Notes under the pieces: generated by a model
What the model was told of the DNA's origin: nothing
The model's database searches: none
Seen by the model: the letters and a program-made list of their open reading frames with translations, nothing else
From: an uncultured Cyanobium sp.
Lineage (GTDB): Bacteria; Cyanobacteriota; Cyanobacteriia; PCC-6307; Cyanobiaceae
Direction: 5' to 3'
NCBI GenBank assembly: GCA_937919075.1
Contig: CALFOF010000174.1
Span: 1-9,322, forward strand
DNA: 9,322 nt
Part shown: positions 1-6,802 of the stretch, one piece after another
How positions within the stretch are numbered: position 1 is the stretch's first letter
Layout: every line of letters begins with the position of its first letter
Made by a program: the position numbers and the translations under genes

Positions 1-331
1 TGCGGCAAAGGTTGCGGCGAGGACGTTGGTGGTGGCCAGAACATTTGGTGGTGGCGAATGGAGCCCGGCCTGCGGAGCCCGGAATCAGTGGCAGGCGACA
101 CAACCTGCAACACGCTGAATCTTGCGCTGCTTCTATTTTATGGCGACGGATGCAAAGGAACTAGACTCATACATGCCGCTGAACTCACCGCAAGTAGGCC
201 TATCCACGCACGCCCATTGACCTCCTCTAAGTCAAACTTTGCATGAACGTCTCTGCTGCCGGTCAACGTCATGACGCCGGATGTCAAAAGACTGAGCCCT
301 CTGCCACGGGCGCTGAGCCAGGAAGGCTTCC
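1..331. other. Non-coding region upstream of the diguanylate cyclase gene
   Basis: No convincing gene lies here. The plus-strand open frame at 58-246 has no ribosome binding site and a composition unlike the neighbouring proteins. A minus-strand reading at the very left edge (about positions 1-85) looks mildly protein-like but has no start codon before its upstream stop, so it is not called. The stretch holds two pairs of short direct repeats: an 11-bp TTGGTGGTGGC at 26-36 and 45-55, and a 9-bp GGAGCCCGG at 60-68 and 74-82. GC content falls between about 120 and 250 compared with the rest of the window, which suits a regulatory leader for the gene starting at 332. Confidence 0.5.
217..244 (+). 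promoter_or_regulatory. Possible promoter with overlapping inverted repeat
   Basis: TTGACC at 217-222 matches the sigma70-type -35 element in five of six bases. It is followed after 16 nt by a weak -10-like TTGCAT at 239-244. The -35 box lies inside an inverted repeat, TTGAC (217-221) and GTCAA (231-235), separated by 9 nt, which could be an operator half-site pair. It lies about 90 nt upstream of the diguanylate cyclase start. The -10 match is poor, so the call is tentative; the spacing does not match the NtcA consensus GTA-N8-TAC. Confidence 0.22.
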
Positions 332-1069
332 ATGAGGCAACTGATACTGAGCCTCGGCACCCTCGCGACGGTGCTGATCGTCACCTCCTTTTCAGTTCTG
401 TGTTCCGTAGCACTCACTTCAACACTCTGCTTCTTCGAGCAATGTGAAGCGCCGAAGATTGCAATCGCTACAGCCATCGCTATTCCCTCATTCGTTGCGC
501 CACTGGCTACCTGGCCACTGGTGGGGCTGGTGATGCAGATCGACAGCCTTGAGAAGGAAATGCGCATGATGGCCACCTACGATCAACTCACCGGATTGGT
601 GACACGACAGGCCATCTTTGATCAGATTGAGCAGGTGATGCATCTGGCGGAGCGCGAGCAGAGCCACATTTCTGTGCACGCGGTGGATCTCGACCGTTTC
701 AAAGATATCAATGACACCCATGGCCATGCTGGCGGCGACGAAGTGCTCAAGAGCTTTGCCATCACGGTGAAGGAAGTTTTACGCAAGAGCGATTACCTCG
801 GCCGCATCGGTGGCGAAGAATTCATCATCTTTCTCCCCGACACGTCACAAGTCGCTGCACTGGCACTCTCTGAACGCCTCCACCAGGCGATTCGCCAGTC
901 GGTGGTGGCCTATGAGCAATCATCCATTCGCTATTCAGCGAGCATCGGGCTTGTTTCCGTACTGCCCTCTGCCGACGTGAGCCTTGAGGAGATTCTCAAG
1001 CGGGCTGATCAACTTTTATATATCGCCAAACGACAAGGCAGAGCTTGCACTGTTTCCTCAAACGGTTGA
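332..1069 (+). CDS. Membrane-anchored GGDEF diguanylate cyclase
   Basis: Diguanylate cyclases condense two GTP into cyclic di-GMP. The 245-residue protein has two predicted membrane segments (about residues 7-31 and 43-68) joined by a very short loop carrying Cys33 and Cys38, then a GGDEF domain from about residue 80 to the end. Visible hallmarks are a YDQLTGL entry motif (83-89; the usual following PNRR is here VTRQ), metal-binding Asp119 in DLDRFKDIND, and the active-site signature GGEEF (160-164). An RxxD inhibitory I-site, RKSD at 151-154, lies exactly five residues before the signature, so product inhibition is expected. No PAS, GAF, HAMP or EAL domain is present, so any signal must be sensed through the membrane hairpin. 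ATG 332 is chosen because AGGAAG at 320-325 gives a 6-nt spacing. The gene is isolated from the gadB block by about 610 bases. Confidence 0.9.
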   Translation: MRQLILSLGTLATVLIVTSFSVLCSVALTSTLCFFEQCEAPKIAIATAIAIPSFVAPLATWPLVGLVMQIDSLEKEMRMMATYDQLTGLVTRQAIFDQIEQVMHLAEREQSHISVHAVDLDRFKDINDTHGHAGGDEVLKSFAITVKEVLRKSDYLGRIGGEEFIIFLPDTSQVAALALSERLHQAIRQSVVAYEQSSIRYSASIGLVSVLPSADVSLEEILKRADQLLYIAKRQGRACTVSSNG

Positions 1070-1127
1070 TTTAACACCATCAGGCCATCGGGCAAAGGCA
1101 AGCGCCACTCACCTTGCGGCTCCGATT

Positions 1128-1155
1128 GGCTTGAGCAGCAGGCTTCTGCTCAGCC
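1128..1155. other. Strong hairpin downstream of the diguanylate cyclase gene
   Basis: TGAGCAG (1132-1138) and CTGCTCA (1146-1152) form a perfect 7-bp stem with a 7-nt loop. The stem extends by GGC (1128-1130) pairing with GCC (1153-1155) across a single bulged T at 1131. It starts about 60 nt after the diguanylate cyclase stop and could protect or terminate that transcript. There is no T-run on either side, so it is not a classical intrinsic terminator. Confidence 0.4.
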
Positions 1156-1288
1156 GAGGCTTCAGCCAGGCGCGTCATAAGGCGTCACCTGCGCCAGCTT
1201 TCCGGTCATCCGTCCCATCACTCCGCCCCGATCAACCGTGACCGATCTGCCCCTAAGGCTGGAACTTGAGGTCCAGGTGCGTCCCGGC

Positions 1289-1308
1289 AAAACGGCTCCT
1301 GCCGGAGC
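1289..1308 (-). terminator. Terminator-like hairpin for the minus-strand small gene
   Basis: On the minus strand, GCTCC (1308-1304), loop GGCA and GGAGC (1299-1295) form a 5-bp GC-rich stem, followed two bases later by TTTT (1292-1289). The stem begins 7 nt after the TGA that ends the shifted frame at 1316. The stem is short and the T-run only four bases, so it would be weak. Its position supports the idea that a minus-strand gene really ends here. Confidence 0.35.
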
Positions 1309-1315
1309 GCCAGGT

Positions 1316-1557
1316 TCAGCCTGAGGCCGGCTCACCCGGGTCGCAGGGGAGGGTGATGCGGCGGCGCAGGTAGGCAACCGCAAGGTGCACCGTTTCATGA
1401 AGCAGCTGGACGCGGAAGGGGGACGCCTTCGCCAGCGCCAGCCACAGCAGATGGCCCACTTTTTTACCAGCACGTAGGCCATCCTGCGGGCGGCGACGCC
1501 GCTGAGCAGGATCGCCACCTTGACGGGGAAGAACGGATAGAGGGAGCCGATCGGCAC
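1316..1557 (-). pseudogene. Small minus-strand gene split by a -1 frameshift at A_AAA_AAG
   Basis: The likely start is GTG at 1557-1555, preceded by AGGAG (minus strand, 1567-1563) with 5-nt spacing. The first frame gives 33 hydrophobic, protein-like residues (PIGSLYPFFPVKVAIL...). At 1460-1465 there is a run of six A on the minus strand, read in this frame as GTA AAA AAG. Past it the zero frame degrades to Arg/Pro/Ser-rich sequence, while the -1 frame stays protein-like (VGHLLWLALAKASPF...) to TGA at 1318-1316. Joined, they make about 80 residues with two hydrophobic stretches and an HETVH string at residues 54-58, which matches an HExxH zinc-site pattern but may be chance. I do not recognise the family. 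The break may be a one-base loss in the A-run (decay or sequencing error) or programmed -1 frameshifting. No well-placed stimulatory hairpin follows; the nearest candidate is about 26 nt downstream. Confidence 0.45.
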
Positions 1558-1682
1558 GCCCGCTCCTGGCTGCGGGCCTGCCGGGGCTGGCGGCGCAGAC
1601 CGGAGGTGGAAACGGGCGCGGGGGCTGGCTGAACGGCGCGATGTCTCTCCCTAGCATCACCACAGAACCATGCGGTTGAGCA

Positions 1683-3095
1683 GTGCAAATCCAAGGAGAA
1701 GCTGCCGGCGGCGATACCCCCGACGACGACATCAAGGCAGACGACATCTACGCCGCGGTGGATCTCTTCGGTGGACTGCCGAAGCTGCGCTTTCCGGCGG
1801 TGGAGAGCGACCCGAAGGTGGTGTTCGCTGCGGTGCGCGATGAGCTGATGCTGGATGGCAATTCACGTCAGCGCCTGGCCACCTTCTGCCAGACCTGGGT
1901 GGAGAGCGAAGTCCACAACCTGATGGATCTCTGCATCGACAAGAACATCGAAGACAAGGACGAATATCCCCAGACCGCCGAGATCGAAGCACGCTGCGTG
2001 CACATGCTGGCCGATCTCTGGCACGCCCCCTCAATCGAAGCGGCGATCGGGGCTTCCACCACCGGCTCCAGCGAGGCCGCCATGCTGGGGGGCCTGGCGA
2101 TGAAACGACGCTGGGAGGCAGCGCGAAAAGCAGCCGGAGCATCCACCGAACGGCCTAATCTCGTCACCGGTCCGGTGCAGATCTGCTGGCACAAGTTCTG
2201 CCGCTACTGGGACATCGAACACCGCGAAATCCCGATGGAGCCCGATCGCCTGATCCTTTCGCCTGAAACGGCGTTGGCGGGCTGTGATGCAAACACCATC
2301 GGCGTGGTGCCCACCCTGGGGGTCACGTTCACCGGCCAGTACGAGCAGGTGCAGCAGCTCGCCGCCGCCCTCGACGGGCTACAGGAGCGCACCGGCCTCG
2401 ACATCCCGATCCATGTGGACGGCGCCAGCGGCGCCTTCCTGGCACCGTTCTGCGCGCCGGAGCTGATATGGGATTTCCAGCTGCCGCGGGTGCGCTCGAT
2501 CAACGCCTCCGGCCATAAGTTCGGCCTCGCGCCGCTGGGGGTGGGCTGGGTGCTCTGGCGCGAGGCCGCCGATCTGCCGGACGACATGATCTTCTGGGTG
2601 AATTATCTGGGCGGGAACATGCGTGACATCACCTTGAACTTCTCGCGTCCAGGTGGGCAGGTCGTGGCGCAGTACTATAACTTCCTGCGCCTGGGCGCCG
2701 AGGGCTACAAGAAGGTGCATGGCGCTTGTTACGGCACGGCCCAATTCCTGGCTGGCGCCATCGCCGCGCTCGGCCCCTTCGAGATTATTTATGGCGGAGA
2801 TCCAGCCAGCGGCATTCCGGCAATCTGCTGGACATTGAAGGAACATGCCAGCGCCAACTTCAACCTCTTCTCCCTCGCCGACCGGCTGCGTGTGCGGGGC
2901 TGGCAGGTGCCCGCCTACAGCCTGCCGCCGCACTGCCAGGAGCGGGTGGTGCAGCGCATCTTGGTGCGCCACGGCGTCAGCCGTGATCTCGCCGAGCTGC
3001 TGCTCGACGACATCCGTCAGGCCTTGGCCTACTTCGAGCGCCACCCCCAGCACGCCACGCTCACCCCGGCAGAAGCCAGCGGCTTTCACCACTAG
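1683..3095 (+). CDS. gadB: Glutamate decarboxylase (GadB type, PLP-dependent)
   Basis: Converts L-glutamate to GABA and CO2, consuming a proton. It serves acid resistance and, in cyanobacteria, the GABA shunt that helps close the TCA cycle. The 470 residues align along their whole length with E. coli GadB (466). Visible are DELMLDGN and LATFCQTW (53-72), TGSSE (127-131, PLP phosphate contacts), ICWH with His170 (stacks on the PLP ring), HVDGASG with Asp246 (binds the PLP ring nitrogen), and SGHKFG with Lys279, the Schiff-base lysine. The C-terminus GFHH places a His near the end, as in E. coli GadB, where His465 closes the active site at neutral pH, so pH gating may be conserved. The start is uncertain: GTG 1683 comes directly after an in-frame TGA (1677-1679) and has no good upstream ribosome site. 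An AGGAGA at 1694-1699 lies inside the frame, but the first in-frame start after it is GTG 1758. The N-terminal 25 residues are not clearly conserved. Confidence 0.93.
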   Translation: MQIQGEAAGGDTPDDDIKADDIYAAVDLFGGLPKLRFPAVESDPKVVFAAVRDELMLDGNSRQRLATFCQTWVESEVHNLMDLCIDKNIEDKDEYPQTAEIEARCVHMLADLWHAPSIEAAIGASTTGSSEAAMLGGLAMKRRWEAARKAAGASTERPNLVTGPVQICWHKFCRYWDIEHREIPMEPDRLILSPETALAGCDANTIGVVPTLGVTFTGQYEQVQQLAAALDGLQERTGLDIPIHVDGASGAFLAPFCAPELIWDFQLPRVRSINASGHKFGLAPLGVGWVLWREAADLPDDMIFWVNYLGGNMRDITLNFSRPGGQVVAQYYNFLRLGAEGYKKVHGACYGTAQFLAGAIAALGPFEIIYGGDPASGIPAICWTLKEHASANFNLFSLADRLRVRGWQVPAYSLPPHCQERVVQRILVRHGVSRDLAELLLDDIRQALAYFERHPQHATLTPAEASGFHH

Positions 3096-3127
3096 CGTTG
3101 GCGCCGAAATCCAGTCGCTGACTCGCC

Positions 3128-4174
3128 ATGCCCAGGCTTTCCCCGCCTCAGCTGCTGATCAGCGTGGGCGCCGCAGCGGCGCTGCTGGGCGTCATCCTGC
3201 TGCTGCGCCCAGCCTTGGAGGCCTCCCGCGCCGCCGGCACCAACCCGGCCAGCGCTCCAGCCAGCCAGCCGGACCCCGCAGCAGCAGACACCCTGGCCGT
3301 GGGGCCGCGCCTGCCGCAGCTGCCCACCGATCCGGCCCTGCCCACCCACGCCGATGGGCGCCACTACCCGCTGGTGCCGGCTGATCCCGTGGAGTTGGCG
3401 GCCCTGCTGGCGGCGGTGGAGGAGGCCCTGCGCGACGCAGCCACGCCCGCCGAGGCCCTGCCCGCCCTCGGCCATCAGCAGCAGGTGATCTACCGGGTGC
3501 TGGCCCACCGGCCACCGCTCGCCGCCGCGGTGCGCCGCTCGCTGCCGCCCGGCTGGCTGAGCATCTACGACCGGCACCTGCTGGCCCGGCGCTCCTTCCT
3601 GGCCATGCACCGCAGCGACCGGCGCCCCACCAACCTGCCGGGCTGGCGCATCCTGCCGCCGCCGCCGCTGGAGCAGCTAGTGCGCTTCTACAAGCAGGCG
3701 GAGCAGGCCACCGGCATCGACTGGGAGGTGCTGGCGGCCGTGAATCTGGTGGAGAGCGGCATGGGGCGCATCGATGGGGTGTCGGTGGCGAACGCCCAGG
3801 GGCCGATGCAGTTTCTGCCCACCACCTGGGCCCAGGCCGGCGTGGGCAAGGGGAACATCCGCGATCCCCACGACGCCATCCAGGCCGCCGCCCGCTACCT
3901 GGTGCGGCGTGGCGGCCTCAAGGACATCCGCAAAGGCCTGTGGGGCTACAACAACAGCGACAAGTACGGCCGCGCCGTGCTGGCCTACGCGTCGTTGATC
4001 CAGGACGACCCCCGCGCCCTGATCGGGCTCTACCACTGGGAAATCCACTTCGCTGCCGCCGGCGGCGACCTGTGGTTGCCGGTGGGCTACGCCCAGAGCC
4101 AGCCGGTCGCGGTGACGGCTCACCTGCGCCGCCAGCCGGCCAGCGCACCGCCGCCGGGCTCCTCGGGCTACTGA
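3128..4174 (+). CDS. Membrane-anchored lytic transglycosylase (SLT domain)
   Basis: Lytic transglycosylases cleave the MurNAc-GlcNAc bond of peptidoglycan, leaving a 1,6-anhydro end. They work in the periplasm during wall remodelling. The 348-residue protein has an uncleaved-looking N-terminal anchor (about 9-27, no lipobox), then an Ala/Pro-rich linker (30-90), an unassigned helical region (90-180) and the SLT domain (about 183-300). The catalytic Glu is E209 in NLVESG, followed by the family motif ANAQGPMQF at 221-229 and WGYNNS at 272-277, typical of the family's Tyr/Asn motif. The tail is again Ala/Pro-rich. It starts 32 nt after gadB on the same strand and is probably co-transcribed with it, but ATG 3128 has no obvious Shine-Dalgarno. 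The domain call is firm; the subfamily is not assigned. Confidence 0.88.
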   Translation: MPRLSPPQLLISVGAAAALLGVILLLRPALEASRAAGTNPASAPASQPDPAAADTLAVGPRLPQLPTDPALPTHADGRHYPLVPADPVELAALLAAVEEALRDAATPAEALPALGHQQQVIYRVLAHRPPLAAAVRRSLPPGWLSIYDRHLLARRSFLAMHRSDRRPTNLPGWRILPPPPLEQLVRFYKQAEQATGIDWEVLAAVNLVESGMGRIDGVSVANAQGPMQFLPTTWAQAGVGKGNIRDPHDAIQAAARYLVRRGGLKDIRKGLWGYNNSDKYGRAVLAYASLIQDDPRALIGLYHWEIHFAAAGGDLWLPVGYAQSQPVAVTAHLRRQPASAPPPGSSGY

Positions 4175-4257
4175 GCAAAGTCGCGGCGCCGACCAGCGAA
4201 TTGAGCGCAGCGTCACCGCTGGGGGCCAAACTGCTCACGACTGCGCACGACACGTCC

Positions 4258-4515
4258 ATGGCCCTGGATCTCAATGACCCGGAGCTCGAGTTCTCCGATC
4301 TTGTGTACGCCTACCAGAGCTGGGTGATGGCGGTGATCAACGACGAAAAACTGGACGGCGAGGAAACCCTGCTCACCGATGACATCGCCGAGGATGCCCT
4401 GAACGCCATGCGCTTCCTGCCTGGTGAGGTGACCTCTGCGATCGAAACCAGCCTGGCCCGCGTCTACGACGTGGATCCCGATGAACTGGCCAATCTGCTG
4501 TTCCCGGAGGACTGA
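4258..4515 (+). CDS. Small acidic conserved cyanobacterial protein, function unknown
   Basis: An 85-residue, strongly acidic protein containing many Asp and Glu and few Lys or Arg. It begins MALDLNDPELEFSDLVYAY and ends DVDPDELANLLFPED. No signal peptide, membrane segment or catalytic motif is visible; the pattern suggests a small helical cytoplasmic protein, perhaps a partner or adaptor. I recall very similar short proteins annotated as hypothetical in picocyanobacteria, but cannot name a family. The same frame is open upstream to 3940, but that part is the overlapping reading of the transglycosylase and is not protein-like, so ATG 4258 is preferred. An in-frame TTG at 4201 is an alternative. 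No clear Shine-Dalgarno precedes 4258, which is common in cyanobacteria. It lies 83 nt after the transglycosylase and 70 nt before the dehydrogenase. Confidence 0.75.
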   Translation: MALDLNDPELEFSDLVYAYQSWVMAVINDEKLDGEETLLTDDIAEDALNAMRFLPGEVTSAIETSLARVYDVDPDELANLLFPED

Positions 4516-4585
4516 GCCGACCACCGCAATGGCCCCAGGCGGCACAGTGGTAGGCGTGAATGCCCGCCGCCCAGCCGCTCGTCCC

Positions 4586-5503
4586 ATGCCCTGGACCGCT
4601 GACGCCATCCCAGACCAGAGCGGTCGGATTGCCTTGATCACCGGAGCGAACAGCGGCCTGGGGCTGGAATCGGCCCGGGCGCTGGCGGCCCAAGGGGCCA
4701 CCGTGGTACTGGCCTGCCGCAGCCGCCGCAAAGGCGAGGCGGCCCGCAACGAGCTGATCGGCAGCGTCCGAAGCGGCGGCGGCTTGGAGGTGCTGGAGCT
4801 GGATCTGGCCGATCTGCAGAGCATCCGGCGCGCCAGCCAGTGGCTTGCCGAGCAGTACGGCCGGCTGGATCTGCTGCTCAACAACGCCGGCGTGATGGCG
4901 CCGCCGCGCACGCTCACCCGCGATGGCTTTGAGCTGCAGTTCGGCACCAACCACCTGGGCCATTTCGCTCTCACCTTGTTGCTGCTGCCGCTGATGCGGG
5001 GCCGCAGCGAGGCGCGGGTGGTCACGGTCACCTCCGGCGCGCAGTATTTCGGCCGCATCGCCTTCGACGACCTGGCGGCAGAGCAGCGCTACGACCGCTG
5101 GGCGGCCTACAGCCAGAGCAAGCTCGCCAATGTGATGTTCGCGCTCGAACTGCAGGAGCGGCTGGCGGCCGACGGCAGCGGCGTGGTTTCGCTGGCCGCC
5201 CATCCCGGCCTGGCGCGCACCAACCTGCAGCCCGCTTCGGTGGCCGCCAACGGCTCGAAGCTGGAAGCGCTCAGCTACCGGCTGATGGATCCGTTGTTCC
5301 AGAGCGCCGCGATGGGCGCCCTGCCCCAGCTGCATGCCGCCACTGCGCCCAGCGCCAAGGGCGGTGAGCACTACGGGCCGAATCAGTGGGGCGGCATGCG
5401 GGGCTGGCCCACCCAGGTGCGGATCGCACCGCCAGCTCTCGATGCCGCCCAGCGGCAGCAGCTGTGGGAGGTGAGCGAAACGCTCACGGGGATCGGCCGA
5501 TGA
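4586..5503 (+). CDS. Short-chain dehydrogenase/reductase (retinol dehydrogenase/POR-like)
   Basis: An NAD(P)(H)-dependent oxidoreductase of the classical Rossmann-fold SDR superfamily; the substrate is unknown. From ATG 4586 the protein has 305 residues. The cofactor motif TGANSGLG is at 19-26, ACRS with Arg45 suggests NADP(H) preference, and DLADL at 73-77 contacts the adenine. NNAG is at 99-102, TNHLGHF at 121-127, the catalytic Ser is S150 in VTS, Y175 and K179 form YSQSK, and PG is at 207-208. The NxxGVM and TNHLGHF spellings resemble the retinol dehydrogenase/protochlorophyllide reductase-like branch, where plant and cyanobacterial members often act on lipids or chlorophyll-related substrates. 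The frame is open back to 4481, which would overlap the previous gene; ATG 4586 is preferred because MPWTADAIPDQSG directly precedes the Rossmann fold. Its TGA overlaps the next ATG by 4 nt (5500-5503), suggesting translational coupling. Confidence 0.88.
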   Translation: MPWTADAIPDQSGRIALITGANSGLGLESARALAAQGATVVLACRSRRKGEAARNELIGSVRSGGGLEVLELDLADLQSIRRASQWLAEQYGRLDLLLNNAGVMAPPRTLTRDGFELQFGTNHLGHFALTLLLLPLMRGRSEARVVTVTSGAQYFGRIAFDDLAAEQRYDRWAAYSQSKLANVMFALELQERLAADGSGVVSLAAHPGLARTNLQPASVAANGSKLEALSYRLMDPLFQSAAMGALPQLHAATAPSAKGGEHYGPNQWGGMRGWPTQVRIAPPALDAAQRQQLWEVSETLTGIGR

Positions 5504-6792
5504 AGCTAGGCGGGCCACATGCAGGAAAGCCTCGGGTACGGCGCTAGGGGCGACTCGGCGCCGCAGTGGCGGTGCTGCTGGCGCTGGGCGGCTGCCAGGG
5601 AGGCACGACCAACCTGCTGGGCCGGGAGCCGCTCTACATCTACGTGGAGAAGGTATCCGGCTCCAGCGGGAACCCCGCCAACAGCGACAGTCTGGCGCTG
5701 CTGCTGATCGACGGCTTCCGCAAGCTCAACCCCACAGTCGATATTCACATCAACCACTACGCGGCCGACCGGATCGTGCCGGCCATGGACTTTCGCCAGT
5801 CGCGCGGGCTGGGCCCCGATCTGGTGGTGAGCCCGGTGATCACGGCGTTGCGGCTGCACGAGCAGGGGCTCACCGAAGCGGTGGCGTTGAACCCCGTGCA
5901 GCTCGATCGCCTGGCGCCCCGCTTTCGCAACGACTTCCGCATCGGCAACCGCTACATGGCGATTCCGCTGCTGGCCAAGCCGCAGGTGGCCTGCTTCGAT
6001 CGCCGCCGCGTGAGCGATCCGCCCGCCACACTCACGGAACTGCTGGAACTCAGCGCCAAGGGGCTGCAGGTGGGCCTGCCGCTGCAGCTCGTTGACCTGC
6101 TGTGGACCGCCAGCAGCTTCGAGGCTGACGACACACTGTTGCAGCTGGTGGAGCACCCGCCGAGCAAGAAGACGTCCACCCCTGTGCTGGTGTCAGCAGA
6201 GGACCGCAGGCAACTGGAGGACTGGCTGACCTGGCTGGCCGCCGCCAACCTGCAGAGCAATGTGTCCTTCGCGGAAGACAACTCCGAGCTGGTGAGCCAA
6301 CTGGAACGGGGCGATCGGGATTGGATCAGCTGCAACGGCAACTGGCTCGATCCGCTTAATCGCAAGCTGGGCAACAACCTGGGCATATCGGTGCTGCCGG
6401 GGGCAGAAGGCCGCCCAGCGCAACCGATCACCGCTCTGCGGGTGTGGAGTTTCGGGCGCCATTCCACCGGCCGGCAACGGGCCCTCGCTGAAGCGTTCGT
6501 GTTGTTCAGCCTCAACAAAGTGAACCAGCGAGAGATGATGCTTTTCTCTCCCGGTACGTTGCCGGTCAACCCCGATGTACTGGTTCCCACCAAGAGTTCG
6601 CATCGCCTGGCGGCCTTGGCCACGAGCCTGGAGAACTCCCACATGATGAACTTCAGCGACCCGGAGCAAACAGTGGCGGCCGCCCGGGCGATTGATTTCG
6701 TGCTGCAACGCACGGTGCAGGGAGAGCTCACGCCGGCCGAGGCCACCGCCATGCTGCTCTCCAATCGCCCTGCTGCGGCGCTGGCACCGTGA
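5500..6792 (+). pseudogene. Extracellular solute-binding lipoprotein gene with an in-frame TAG in the signal peptide
   Basis: The body looks like a family 1 type ABC-transporter solute-binding protein, which captures a ligand in the periplasm: YIYVEKVSGSSG near the start, a DGFRKLNPTVDI segment, PDLVVSPV, a hinge-like WISCNGNWLDP and a late TLPVNPDVL. The natural start appears to be ATG 5500, in an ATGA overlap with the dehydrogenase stop. From it the frame reads a basic n-region (KPRVRR), then TAG at 5545-5547, then GRLGAAVAVLLALGGC, a lipoprotein signal core with lipobox LGGC (Cys at codon 32). The TAG separates the n-region from the core. The remaining start, GTG 5566, gives 408 residues with only nine residues before the Cys and no positive charge, and its nearest purine-rich site (AGGGG, 5546-5550) is 15 nt away. 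Export would then be doubtful. The remaining 408 codons are intact, so the stop may be recent, a sequencing error, or bypassed by reinitiation. Confidence 0.78.
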
Positions 6793-6802
6793 AGGGCAGC
6801 CG

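Larger units (their letters stand above)
1070..1315. other. Intergenic region without a convincing gene
   Basis: Between the diguanylate cyclase stop and the 3' end of the small minus-strand gene I see no reading frame with protein-like composition, a ribosome binding site and a start. The frames that are open here (plus 984-1241, and the minus zero-frame extension down to 1162) are rich in Ser, Arg, Pro and Ala and lack recognisable motifs. The region contains the strong hairpin at 1128-1155 and the terminator-like hairpin at 1289-1308. Confidence 0.45.

Noticed and set aside
1..85. Minus-strand protein-like reading at the left edge (NVLATTNVLAATFAA)
   Set aside because: No ATG, GTG or TTG lies between it and the upstream TGA in that frame, and only about 25 codons are visible, so no gene can be supported.
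58..246. Plus-strand 62-codon open frame upstream of the diguanylate cyclase gene
   Set aside because: It has no ribosome binding site and its composition is not protein-like. It is the only open frame in a low-GC leader.
1162..1459. Zero-frame extension of the small minus-strand gene beyond the A-run
   Set aside because: It is rich in Arg, Pro and Ser with no motif, unlike the -1 frame, which stays protein-like. It is treated as out-of-frame reading.
1316..1557. Interpretation of the slippery heptamer as part of an insertion-sequence transposase
   Set aside because: The joined product is about 80 residues with no DDE or HUH motif, and no terminal inverted repeats or target duplications were seen around it.
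2379..3092. Long minus-strand open frame opposite gadB
   Set aside because: It is a shadow of a well-supported glutamate decarboxylase in a high-GC gene.
4538..4571. GGCGGC...GCCGCC inverted repeat before the dehydrogenase gene as a terminator
   Set aside because: The 6-bp arms are 22 nt apart with no T-run, and such GC pairs are expected often by chance at this base composition.
4213..5518. Long minus-strand open frames opposite the dehydrogenase gene
   Set aside because: They mirror the codon structure of the clear SDR on the plus strand and have no recognisable domains.
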